Notes under the pieces: model-generated | Seen by the model: only the letters and a program-made list of their open reading frames with translations | What the model was told of the DNA's origin: nothing | The model's database searches: none | Shown here: piece by piece, positions 5,440 to 12,812 of the stretch | How the letters are laid out: each line of letters opens with the position of its first letter | Numbering within the stretch: the first letter of the stretch is position 1 | Program-made: the position numbers and the translations under genes | Assembly: GCA_016869695.1 (NCBI GenBank) | Contig: VGDN01000016.1 | Coordinates: 1 to 12,812 of the forward strand | Length of the DNA stretch: 12,812 nt | DNA from: Alphaproteobacteria bacterium | GTDB lineage: Bacteria; Pseudomonadota; Alphaproteobacteria; Rickettsiales; UBA1997 | Reading direction: 5' to 3'

Positions 5440-7817
5440 TGTTCGACTCCTCCCATCCCTTCGCCTCACTCATCGCTACCCTAACTCTCATCCCTCATCT
5501 TGAGTTAGTAATCATCGCGCTTCTTGCGCTTTATGCTTACAAAAGATTTTCGATTTTTTCGCATCTATTCGTAATCACGCTCTACTTAATCACGCAAGAT
5601 TTTGGTCGAGAATTTTGGACTTGTTACATCGTTGCCGCCGCGATCCTTACTACTCCCTTGATGCGCCGTACCATTGTCACTGAAGGCCTGATCGCTCTCA
5701 TAAAGAAACTTGGTCTGCTGCCAAAAATTTCTGAAACGGAAAAAATCGCCCTCACTTCTGGCACGATTTGGGTTGATGGTCAGCTGTTTTCTGGCCGTCC
5801 GAATTTCGATTGGATCTTCGCGCAGAAATATCCGCGCCTTTCCGCCGAAGAGGAAAATTTCTTAAACAACGAAGTGGAAGAAGTTTGTCGCATGTGCCGC
5901 GACTATGATGTACAAGAGCTGCGCGACCTTCCGGAAAATGTTTGGCAATTCCTGCGCACAAGAAAATTCTTTGGAATGATCATCTCAAAAGAGTTCGGCG
6001 GGTTAGGATTCTCAGCCTATGCGCATAGTTGCGTAATCCAGAAACTTTCTTCACGCTCCGTCCCACTTGCCATCACCGTGATGGTGCCAAACTCGCTTGG
6101 ACCTTCGGAACTCTTGATGAATTATGGCACCAAGCAACAATGTGATCACTATTTACCTCGTCTCGCTGACGGCCGCGATTTGCCTTGCTTTGCGCTTACC
6201 GAACCAACTGCTGGATCAGATGCGACTTCGATCATCTCTAGCGGTGTGTTGTTTAGAGATGATGCTGGTGAGATCAAAATCCGTCTCAGCTGGAACAAGC
6301 GCTACATCACGCTCGGCGCTTACGCCACCGTCATCGGGCTGGCTTTCCAACTACGTGATCCCGACAAACTCATCTCTGAAAATGAAAATATCGGCATAAC
6401 CTGCGCCCTTATTCCGCACACAACTCCTGGCGTCATACAAGGCCGCAGACATGATCCGCTTAATACTCCTTTTATAAACTCACCACTTAACGGCGATAAT
6501 GTTGTGATCGGTTTAGATGCGGTGATTGGCAACAAGGCTGGCCTAGGACAAGGCTGGAAGATGTTGATGGAATGTCTTGCTGCTGGTCGCGGCATCTCGC
6601 TGCCATCCACTTCTTGTGGCGGCTCGAAACTCGTCGCGCGCGTAGTCAGCGCTTATTGCGCCATCCGCCAGCAATTCGGTACCGAGGTCGGCAAGTTCGA
6701 GGGGGTCGAAGAGGTCTTGGCACGCATCGCTTCACGCAGTTACGCACTTGACGCCATGCGCAGATTCACCGCTGGCTCGATTGATTCCGGTGCCAAACCA
6801 GCTGTAGTCACCGCCATCGCCAAATATCACGCCACCGAAATGTTCCGCCAAAATATCAATGACGGCATGGACCTGATGGGTGGACGCGGCATCATTCGTG
6901 GCCCGCGCAATATCTTGGCCAATGCTTATTTCTCGACCCCGATTTCAATCACCGTCGAAGGCGCAAACATCATGACGCGCAGCCTGATCCATTTCGGCCA
7001 AGGTGCGATCATGTGTCACCCTTACGCATACCAAGAAATCGAGGCCTTGCAGCATGGTGATATCAAAAAATTCGACCGCGTTTTCTTCGCACATATCAAC
7101 CATCTGATCAGCAATCTAGTCAGATCTGCCATACTTTCAGTGACTCGTGGATATTTCAGAAAACCATTTAAGTGCGGCGTTGTTGCGCGTTACGAAAGAA
7201 AAATCGCTTGGTGCTCCGCGACTTTCGCCCTACTCGCCGACATAGCGCTAGCGCGGTTTGGTGGCAATCTCAAGCGTAAGGAAAAAATTAATGGCCGCTT
7301 TGGCGACGTGTTGTCGGCGATGTACATCGCGGTTTCCGCGCTCAAAAAATTCCAAGAAAATGGCTGTAAAAAAGAGGAAGAGGATTTGGTCGCACATGCA
7401 ATCAAGGAGCAGCTGTGCAAAGCACAAAATGCAATCGATGGGCTTTACCAAAATATCTTTGGCTGCTGCGGAAAATGGATTTTATTCCCATTCGCGATGT
7501 GGTCGCGCTTCAATGCTTTCGATTGTCCGGCCAATGATGCTCTCGATCACAGAATCGCGACAAGCTTCATTAAAAGTGGCGCACTGCGCGATTCACTTAC
7601 TGACGGAATTTTTGTTGCAAAAGATCCAACCGACAATCTCGGTCGCCTAGAACATGCACTAATCCTGCACGAAGAAAGCGCCGAAATTCGTAAAAAAATT
7701 AAACGCAAACTGCCGGTAACTGATGAAGAAAGAACCAAAGTCCAAACCGCTGCTGCCGCGGTTTTAGACGCAATGCAGGTGGATGAATACACGCTTGAGG
7801 AATATAAAAAAATATGA
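5439..7817 (+). CDS. fadE: Long-form acyl-CoA dehydrogenase, FadE type, membrane anchored
   Basis: FadE catalyses the first step of fatty acid beta-oxidation, FAD-dependent oxidation of acyl-CoA to trans-2-enoyl-CoA. From the chosen ATG it has 792 residues, close to the FadE length of about 814. Seen: two hydrophobic segments in the first 75 residues, the N-terminal helical domain with EFGGLGFS, the flavin-binding strand CFALTEPTAGSDATS (about 250-264), CLAAGRGISLPS, MGGRGIIRGPRN, and VEGANIMTRSLIHFGQGA with E507 as the likely catalytic base, then a long C-terminal domain of the FadE type. An ATG at 5421 adds six residues that are pure repeat translation, so I prefer 5439. No Shine-Dalgarno is seen. 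The 3' end holds an A7 tract where a one-base slip would extend the protein into a coding-like tail. No other beta-oxidation genes are in the window. Confidence 0.9.
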   Translation: MFDSSHPFASLIATLTLIPHLELVIIALLALYAYKRFSIFSHLFVITLYLITQDFGREFWTCYIVAAAILTTPLMRRTIVTEGLIALIKKLGLLPKISETEKIALTSGTIWVDGQLFSGRPNFDWIFAQKYPRLSAEEENFLNNEVEEVCRMCRDYDVQELRDLPENVWQFLRTRKFFGMIISKEFGGLGFSAYAHSCVIQKLSSRSVPLAITVMVPNSLGPSELLMNYGTKQQCDHYLPRLADGRDLPCFALTEPTAGSDATSIISSGVLFRDDAGEIKIRLSWNKRYITLGAYATVIGLAFQLRDPDKLISENENIGITCALIPHTTPGVIQGRRHDPLNTPFINSPLNGDNVVIGLDAVIGNKAGLGQGWKMLMECLAAGRGISLPSTSCGGSKLVARVVSAYCAIRQQFGTEVGKFEGVEEVLARIASRSYALDAMRRFTAGSIDSGAKPAVVTAIAKYHATEMFRQNINDGMDLMGGRGIIRGPRNILANAYFSTPISITVEGANIMTRSLIHFGQGAIMCHPYAYQEIEALQHGDIKKFDRVFFAHINHLISNLVRSAILSVTRGYFRKPFKCGVVARYERKIAWCSATFALLADIALARFGGNLKRKEKINGRFGDVLSAMYIAVSALKKFQENGCKKEEEDLVAHAIKEQLCKAQNAIDGLYQNIFGCCGKWILFPFAMWSRFNAFDCPANDALDHRIATSFIKSGALRDSLTDGIFVAKDPTDNLGRLEHALILHEESAEIRKKIKRKLPVTDEERTKVQTAAAAVLDAMQVDEYTLEEYKKI

Positions 7818-7903
7818 TCCAGCAACTTACCACAGAATTCATGTGCTCATGCAGGATACTGGACTTCACCCTTTTGTTGACATCGGCAAACCAGAAACAC
7901 TAA

Positions 7904-8048
7904 GAGCCTGTCCTAAATCTCGCTGCGATGAGCTAGAAATGGTGGATTTTTGAGCACCACACCGCAGCGTATTAGACATACGTTGGGAGAGAAGCGCAGG
8001 AAATTAACCATTTACGGCCATCACAGTTAGAGAGTTTGGGACGGGCTC
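7904..8048. mobile_element. Short non-autonomous element (MITE-like) with IS5-family-style terminal inverted repeats
   Basis: The left end GAGCCTGTCCTAAATCTC and the inverted right end GAGCCCGTCCCAAACTCTC match over about 19 bp with three C/T differences. The GAGCCxGTCC start is typical of IS5-family ends. The element is 145 bp, has no transposase frame, and is flanked by TAA on the left and TAG on the right, compatible with the short TA-centred target duplications of that family. It is either a MITE moved by a transposase elsewhere or the fused ends of a deleted IS. The complementary strand has stop-interrupted peptide of the kind common in IS ends. Confidence 0.75.
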
Positions 8049-8068
8049 TAGATACAGCTTAAGCGGTA

Positions 8069-8136
8069 AGTGATATAGACGCATCACTGCAGAACATCGC
8101 TTGGTTTACGAAGTAAACAAAAATGATGCTTCATCA
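8069..8136 (+). other. Three consecutive small hairpins upstream of trpG
   Basis: AGTGAT (8069-8074) pairs with ATCACT (8083-8088); GTTTAC (8104-8109) pairs with GTAAAC (8113-8118) around a GAA loop; TGATG (8124-8128) pairs with CATCA (8132-8136) around CTT. They could be part of a structured leader of the trp genes. No run of Trp codons or terminator-like T-tract is visible, so a classical attenuator is not supported. Confidence 0.3.
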
Positions 8137-8177
8137 GAGTCGTTTCACTACATTAAGCAAAAAACAGAAAGTACTGC

Positions 8178-8744
8178 ATGATCCTTCTAATCGATAATTA
8201 TGACAGCTTCACCTACAACCTTTACCACTACTTGATTCAGGCGGGTGAGAAGGAGGTAGTGGTTAAGCGCAATGACCAGATTTCAATCGCGGAAATCACG
8301 AAGCTAAATCCACGCGGAATCGTGCTGTCACCTGGTCCATGCACTCCAAACGAAGCGGGGATTTGTTTGGAAGTGGTGGAGAAATTCAAAGGCATCATCC
8401 CAATTTTTGGTGTATGTCTTGGCCATCAAACCATAGGCCAAGCCTTTGGTGGCAACATTGTAAAAACATATCCAATGCATGGCAAAATCAGTGAAATTTT
8501 TCATGAGGGGAAAAATCTTTTTCGTAAACTGCCTTCTCCCTTCAAGGCCACGCGCTACCACTCTCTAATCATCGAAAAAGAAACCTGCCCAAAAAATCTT
8601 GAGATCACTGCGCAAACAAAAGATGGGATCATTATGGGAGTGGCCGACGAAAAGCTGAAAATTTTTGGTGTGCAATTTCATCCTGAATCCATCGCCTCCG
8701 AACATGGTCACCAGCTGATTAAGAATTTTTTGGATTTGATTTAA
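8178..8744 (+). CDS. trpG: Glutamine amidotransferase subunit of anthranilate / aminodeoxychorismate synthase
   Basis: This class I glutamine amidotransferase releases ammonia from glutamine for anthranilate synthase (with TrpE) or aminodeoxychorismate synthase (with PabB). Seen over 188 residues: LLIDNYDSFTYNL at the N-terminus, LSPGPCTPNEAG (oxyanion region), nucleophile C80 in FGVCLGHQ, YHSLI, and H168/E170 in VQFHPES, completing the catalytic triad. TrpG and PabA cannot be told apart by sequence alone and one protein may serve both partners. The adjacent trpD favours a role in tryptophan synthesis. The ATG at 8178 begins at the usual family start, and AGAAAG upstream is only a weak ribosome site. 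No trpE, pabB or trpC lies in the window. Confidence 0.93.
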   Translation: MILLIDNYDSFTYNLYHYLIQAGEKEVVVKRNDQISIAEITKLNPRGIVLSPGPCTPNEAGICLEVVEKFKGIIPIFGVCLGHQTIGQAFGGNIVKTYPMHGKISEIFHEGKNLFRKLPSPFKATRYHSLIIEKETCPKNLEITAQTKDGIIMGVADEKLKIFGVQFHPESIASEHGHQLIKNFLDLI

Positions 8745-8793
8745 ACACTGTTAGCTGATTATTTTTCTCACGCTTTTCCACAAATTCTTGCTC

Positions 8794-8809
8794 AGTTTTT
8801 TAAAAAACT
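8794..8809. repeat. 16-bp perfect A/T palindrome between trpG and trpD
   Basis: AGTTTTTTAAAAAACT is a loop-free perfect palindrome 12 bases before the trpD ATG. It is too A/T-rich for a stable terminator; it could bind a dimeric regulator or be chance in a T-rich 77-bp spacer. Confidence 0.4.
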
Positions 8810-8821
8810 TTTCGAAGTATA

Positions 8822-9787
8822 ATGAGCCTCTCATCTCTTTCCCCGCAAGACTTCGAAGCATTATTTGATCAGATCATCGAACTGAAAATATCCGAGGAAG
8901 AAATCAAGAAAATCCTGCTTGCGCTTAATGAAGAAAACCTACCAACCAATGCTTTCATCGGTGCGGTAACTGCTTTGCGCAAAAGGATGAAAAAAGTTTC
9001 GGCGCCAGAAAATGCGATTGATGTATGCGGCACTGGTGGTGATGGGCTCAATACTCTCAACATTTCAACCGCTGTTTGCTTTGTCGTTGCCGCTGCTGGG
9101 GTTCCGGTCGCCAAACATGGAAACAAGGCAATCTCCTCGCGCTCCGGCTCTGCTGACATATTTGCTGAACTTGGAATCAAAATCTCTTCTGACATCGGTG
9201 ATATCGAAAGAAATTTACGCGAAAAGAATCTCTGCTTCCTCTTCGCCCCCTTCTTTCACGAAGCGCTAAGAAACGTCGCTGCAATTCGCAAATCACTAGG
9301 TGTGCCAACCATCTTCAACTTCCTCGGCCCCCTGCTAAACCCTGCCAACACCCGCTTCCAACTAATCGGCACCTCCCGCCACGATGTGATGGAGAAGATG
9401 TATTCTGCCTTACAACTACCAACTACCAACTATCAACTATCCACTTACATCATCCATGGCTTTGACGGTATGGATGAAATTACCCTAACTGATAAATCAT
9501 ACTTACTACACGATGGCGCTTTCGAGATCATCGACCCAACTCGGTTTGGATTTAAGTTAGTGGCACCAGAAGCCTTACATGGCGCCGATCCAAAACATAA
9601 TGCCCAAAAACTTGTCGCTCTTCTTGAAGGAGAAAAATCTGCTTACCGGGATATTGTCGTACTCAACTCTGCCTTTGCTCTGCAGCTCGCAAAGCGCGTT
9701 AGTTCAGTTGGGGGCGGGATAGATCTTGCAAATGAAATGATTGACAGCGGCGCGGCGAAGGTGGTGTTGGAAAAACACCGCGCTTAA
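8822..9787 (+). CDS. trpD: Anthranilate phosphoribosyltransferase
   Basis: TrpD transfers phosphoribose from PRPP to anthranilate, the second step of tryptophan synthesis, in the cytosol as a dimer. Seen: the N-terminal helical domain, [17 protein letters not shown] (PRPP/diphosphate site, GTGGD at 70-74), [15 protein letters not shown] (98-112), [30 protein letters not shown] (anthranilate channel) and [11 protein letters not shown]. At 321 residues it is slightly short of the common 330-350. Residues about 198-209 ([12 protein letters not shown]), at the place where homologues have a short KKLGS-like loop, are encoded by a heptamer repeat. The start has only weak GAAG upstream. It lies 77 bp after trpG. 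The stop overlaps that of convergent rpoC, leaving no room for a terminator between them. Confidence 0.95.
   Translation: MSLSSLSPQDFEALFDQIIELKISEEEIKKILLALNEENLPTNAFIGAVTALRKRMKKVSAPENAIDVCGTGGDGLNTLNISTAVCFVVAAAGVPVAKHGNKAISSRSGSADIFAELGIKISSDIGDIERNLREKNLCFLFAPFFHEALRNVAAIRKSLGVPTIFNFLGPLLNPANTRFQLIGTSRHDVMEKMYSALQLPTTNYQLSTYIIHGFDGMDEITLTDKSYLLHDGAFEIIDPTRFGFKLVAPEALHGADPKHNAQKLVALLEGEKSAYRDIVVLNSAFALQLAKRVSSVGGGIDLANEMIDSGAAKVVLEKHRA
9413..9447. repeat. Heptamer array inside the trpD coding sequence
   Basis: Five 7-bp units: CAACTAC, CAACTAC, CAACTAT, CAACTAT, CCACTTA. It matches the tkt-internal array in unit number, length (35 bp) and orientation, and its unit is also free of stop codons in all plus-strand frames. 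It encodes a polar loop before the conserved [10 protein letters not shown] strand. Confidence 0.85.
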
Positions 9788-12700
9788 CTAGCAGCAAGTT
9801 TGTTGTCTTCGCCGCCATTCCTTTCTTGGTTTGCCTGCTGTCTGTATTTAATTGCCATCAAACCAGTACCAGCAGGGATTAAGCGACCAACAATGATGTT
9901 CTCTTTCAAACCATGAAGATTGTCGATCTTACCTTGTACTGAAGCATCGGTGAGCACTCGAGTGGTCTCTTGGAATGAGGCGGCAGAGATGAATGATTTA
10001 GTTTGCAATGAAGCCTTAGTTATACCTAGCAACACTGGAGAGCATTGTGCTGGCTTCATCTTGCTTGCAATCATGCGTTGATTGACGCCCTCAAGCACAT
10101 CACGATCGACATATTCACCAACAAGTAAGGTTGTATCGCCAGGATTGGTGATTTCGACACGCTTTAACATCATGCTCAAAATCACTTCAATATGCTTGTC
10201 ATCGATCTTCACGCCTTGCATGCGATAAACTTTTTGTACTTCGTTTACCATGTAAGAAGTGAAGGCTTGAATGCCCTGGATACGCAATATGTCGTGCGGC
10301 ACAAGATTTCCATCCACTAATACATCACCTTTTTTGACCGCATCCCCCTCTCCAACGAAGAGGTGCTTATTCTTAGCGATGCTATATTCAATTGGCTCAA
10401 TCGAAGCATCATCTGGACGCACTATTACGCGACGCTTAGTTTTGTAGTCCTTACCAAACTCGATGCGACCATCAACATCACTCATTACCGCAGCATTCTT
10501 CGGCTTACGAGCTTCGAACAACTCAGCAACGCGCGGAAGACCGCCAGTAATATCGCGAGTTTTGGAAGATTCTTTTGGAATACGCGCAACCACATCGCCG
10601 GCTTTCACCTCGTCGCCGTTAGAAACGCCAATTACTGTGTTCACTGAAAGAGCATATTCTTTCAAAACATCATCCTTGCCCTTAGTAACTGAAAGACGTG
10701 GCTTGAGATCTTGTTTACTGTATTGCTTCCAATCCATAACGATCTTGGTGGAAACGCCAGACGCCTCGTCAATCTTTTCACGCAGAGAGACATTTTCAGT
10801 AAGATCATTGAAACGAATCACACCACTCACTTCCGCTATAATCGGAATATTGTAAGGATCCCATTCAGCCAAATGCTCACCCTTCTTAACTTCTGAAGCA
10901 TGCTTGTGAGTAATAACAGCACCGTAAGGCAAACGATAGCTGTGGATTTCTTTTTGATCCTTGTCAACCAAAGTGATTTCGGAGTTGCGGCTGATTACAA
11001 CAATACGACCATCGCGATCAGTAATCGTGCCTTTGTCGGAGATGCGTACCTTACCGTCAGAGATGGCCGAAATCGAAGATTGTTCTGCACCCTTTTGCGC
11101 CGCACCACCGATGTGGAAGGTTCTCATTGTAAGCTGAGTTCCTGGCTCACCAATTGATTGCGCAGCCACCACGCCTACAGCCTCACCTATACTGACAATG
11201 TCACCAGTCGCCAAATCGCGACCATAACATTTCACACAAACACCTTCGCGTGACTTACAAGTTAATGTTGAACGCAACTTGATTGATTTAATGCCGGCCT
11301 TGTCGATTTGATCAGCCAAAGCTTCGTCAATCATGGTGCCAGCTTTGACGATTACCTTCTTCTTATCTTGAGTCTTCACATCTTCGAGAGGAACGCGACC
11401 AAGAGCATTTTCAGCAAGAGATACGATTGTTCTACCATCATCAATTACTGGCTCGATAAGAGTTCCTTCATCAGTACCACAATCCTCTTCAACGACGATG
11501 CAATCTTGTGACACATCAACCAACCTTCTAGTCAAGTAACCTGAGTTTGCGGTCTTAAGGGCTGTATCAGCCAAACCTTTACGAGCACCATGTGCCGAGA
11601 TGAAATATTCCATCACATTCAAACCTTCTTTGAAGTTGGAAGTGATTGGAGTTTCAATGATTTCGCCTGATGGTTTTGCCATCAAGCCACGCATACCAGC
11701 AACCTGCTTAATTTGGTTTTCAGAACCCCTCGCACCAGAATCAGCCATCATGAAGATTGAGTTGGCGGAAACTGGATTGTTGTAGCTCGAAATAGCCGTC
11801 ATCATTTCGCGCGAGATCTTGCCAGTACAATTAGTCCATTCGTCTACGACCTTATTGTAACGCTCACCGGCCGTTATCAGGCCATCGCGATATTGCTTCT
11901 CAAGCTTCTTAACTTTTTCAAAAGACTCAGAGATATGTTTCTGCTTCGCTTGTGGAATGATCATGTCTTCCTTGCCAATCGAGATACCAGCAACACAGGC
12001 ATTCTTGAAGCCTAAACTCATTAGACGATCGCAGAACATCACTGTTTCCTTCTGACCACAGTTACGATATACTGTGTCAATCAGGTTGGTCACCGCCTTC
12101 TTGGTCATCACCTTGTTCACCGCATCAAAACTACCCTTCATCATTGATGGAAGGATGTTGTAGAGCATTACACGTCCTGGCGTGGTTTCGATACGATGGA
12201 AAGATTTTTCCCCGTCAGAATTTTTAACGACGAAGCGATAAAGAATTTTGTCATGTAGAGAGATTGTCTTGCTGTCCAGCGCATGGCTAAGCTCGTAATT
12301 ATCGGCAATTACATGCGGCTTAGCTTTAAAATCCTTCCCTTCCATTGTGATGTAATACAGGCCAAGAACGATATCCTGTGAAGGCACGATAATTGGTTTA
12401 CCATTGGCAGGACTTAAGATGTTGTTAGTCGACATCATCAAAGCGCGCGCTTCAACTTGCGCTTCAATTGAAAGCGGAACGTGAACAGCCATTTGATCGC
12501 CATCAAAGTCAGCGTTAAAGGCAGCACAGACAAGTGGGTGAAGTTGTATTGCCTTACCCTCGGTTAATACCGGCTCGAATGCTTGAATACCAAGCCTGTG
12601 TAGAGTAGGAGCGCGATTAAGGAGAACGGGATGTTCTTTAATCACCTCATCCAAAATATCCCAAACTTCCGATCTTTCTGCTTCGACCATTTTCTTGGAA

Positions 12701-12812
12701 ACTTTGATCGAAGGAGATTTTCCGTAGAGCTCAAGCTTCGAATAAATGAAAGGCTTGAAAAGCTCTAATGCCATTTTCTTTGGCAGGCCACATTGATGCA
12801 GCTTTAGCTCAG
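9784..12812 (-). CDS. rpoC: DNA-directed RNA polymerase subunit beta' (5' part off the right edge)
   Basis: RpoC carries the catalytic magnesium and trigger loop of RNA polymerase. The frame runs to the edge: before the internal ATG at 12774 the sequence reads [21 protein letters not shown], so about 1,009 C-terminal codons are present and the N-terminus is missing. Seen in order: [15 protein letters not shown], the metal-binding [15 protein letters not shown], the bridge-helix/trigger-loop region ([22 protein letters not shown]; [19 protein letters not shown] [17 protein letters not shown]), the zinc site cysteines in EEDCGTDEG and [36 protein letters not shown], a beta-rich insertion, [18 protein letters not shown], and the C-terminal [12 protein letters not shown]. 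All expected catalytic residues in this part are intact. The stop TAA overlaps that of trpD. Confidence 0.98.
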   Translation of the reverse strand, partial: ELKLHQCGLPKKMALELFKPFIYSKLELYGKSPSIKVSKKMVEAERSEVWDILDEVIKEHPVLLNRAPTLHRLGIQAFEPVLTEGKAIQLHPLVCAAFNADFDGDQMAVHVPLSIEAQVEARALMMSTNNILSPANGKPIIVPSQDIVLGLYYITMEGKDFKAKPHVIADNYELSHALDSKTISLHDKILYRFVVKNSDGEKSFHRIETTPGRVMLYNILPSMMKGSFDAVNKVMTKKAVTNLIDTVYRNCGQKETVMFCDRLMSLGFKNACVAGISIGKEDMIIPQAKQKHISESFEKVKKLEKQYRDGLITAGERYNKVVDEWTNCTGKISREMMTAISSYNNPVSANSIFMMADSGARGSENQIKQVAGMRGLMAKPSGEIIETPITSNFKEGLNVMEYFISAHGARKGLADTALKTANSGYLTRRLVDVSQDCIVVEEDCGTDEGTLIEPVIDDGRTIVSLAENALGRVPLEDVKTQDKKKVIVKAGTMIDEALADQIDKAGIKSIKLRSTLTCKSREGVCVKCYGRDLATGDIVSIGEAVGVVAAQSIGEPGTQLTMRTFHIGGAAQKGAEQSSISAISDGKVRISDKGTITDRDGRIVVISRNSEITLVDKDQKEIHSYRLPYGAVITHKHASEVKKGEHLAEWDPYNIPIIAEVSGVIRFNDLTENVSLREKIDEASGVSTKIVMDWKQYSKQDLKPRLSVTKGKDDVLKEYALSVNTVIGVSNGDEVKAGDVVARIPKESSKTRDITGGLPRVAELFEARKPKNAAVMSDVDGRIEFGKDYKTKRRVIVRPDDASIEPIEYSIAKNKHLFVGEGDAVKKGDVLVDGNLVPHDILRIQGIQAFTSYMVNEVQKVYRMQGVKIDDKHIEVILSMMLKRVEITNPGDTTLLVGEYVDRDVLEGVNQRMIASKMKPAQCSPVLLGITKASLQTKSFISAASFQETTRVLTDASVQGKIDNLHGLKENIIVGRLIPAGTGLMAIKYRQQANQERNGGEDNKLAAS

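Larger units (their letters stand above)
7818..8177. other. Non-coding interval fadE-trpG with element relic and small hairpins
   Basis: This 360-bp gap holds no convincing separate gene. The first 85 bp read, in the frame one base off fadE, as a coding-like peptide including LMQDTGLHPFVDIGKPETL. Then comes a 145-bp element with IS5-like ends (7904-8048). The last 128 bp contain three small hairpins before trpG. A 29-codon frame starting at 7814 with an ATGA overlap ends exactly at the element boundary, but it has no recognisable features and I do not call it a gene. Confidence 0.6.

Noticed and set aside
7814..7903. A 29-codon open frame starting with an ATGA overlap at the fadE stop
   Set aside because: It has no recognisable motif or ribosome site and ends at the mobile-element edge; the neighbouring frame looks more coding-like.
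8050..8177. A tRNA or other known RNA gene in the trpG upstream region
   Set aside because: The stems are too short and do not form a cloverleaf or match a family I recognise.
8788..8823. A TATAAT box with upstream TTGCTC before trpD
   Set aside because: The TATAAT overlaps the ATG and the spacing to TTGCTC is 24 bp, too long for a sigma-70 promoter driving this start.
9784..12774. rpoC starting at the internal ATG at 12774
   Set aside because: The conserved sequence HQCGLPKK continues in frame upstream to the window edge, so that methionine is internal.

Overview
The window reads as a chromosomal segment of a Gram-negative bacterium, most likely an uncultured alphaproteobacterium. LpxK implies lipid A. 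The RpoC and transketolase sequences are of proteobacterial type. The moderate GC and the repeat- and IS-derived intergenic DNA would fit a Rickettsiales- or Holosporales-like lineage, but that placement is an inference from gene content and style, not from a search. Ten protein-coding genes are supported, two of them cut by the window edges. No RNA gene, CRISPR array or phage module was seen.

Layout. Positions 1-1525 hold a tight minus-strand operon, pssA > aroQ > lpxK (lpxK runs off the left edge): phosphatidylserine synthase, type II dehydroquinase and lipid A 4'-kinase. aroQ overlaps pssA by an ATGA junction, and lpxK starts 3 nt after the aroQ stop. A divergent, highly palindromic spacer (1526-1656) separates this operon from tkt (transketolase), which is followed with zero spacing by a lipoprotein of the NAPE-PLD/UlaG-like metallo-beta-lactamase fold. 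A 106-nt inverted repeat, probably a two-way terminator, lies before a lone znuC (zinc ABC transporter ATPase). After another palindromic spacer comes a long membrane-anchored FadE-type acyl-CoA dehydrogenase. Positions 7818-8177 are non-coding and hold a 145-bp element with IS5-like terminal inverted repeats. Then come trpG/pabA and trpD on the plus strand. trpD converges on rpoC (minus strand, cut by the right edge) with the two stop codons overlapping.

The genes are ordinary housekeeping genes. The unusual layer is the repeats. Seven short arrays of imperfect 7-bp units occur at five loci: two inverted pairs directly upstream of tkt and fadE, one across the tkt stop/next-gene start, and two inside coding sequence (tkt and trpD), where they encode low-complexity loops. 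They resemble in style the heptanucleotide STRR repeats known from cyanobacteria, but each locus has its own heptamer. Other points worth a second look are the metallo-beta-lactamase protein, which has lost three of seven expected metal ligands; the fadE 3' end, where a one-base slip in an A7 tract would extend the protein up to the inserted element; and the near absence of Shine-Dalgarno sequences for plus-strand genes. I see no convincing new multi-gene defence or metabolic system here.
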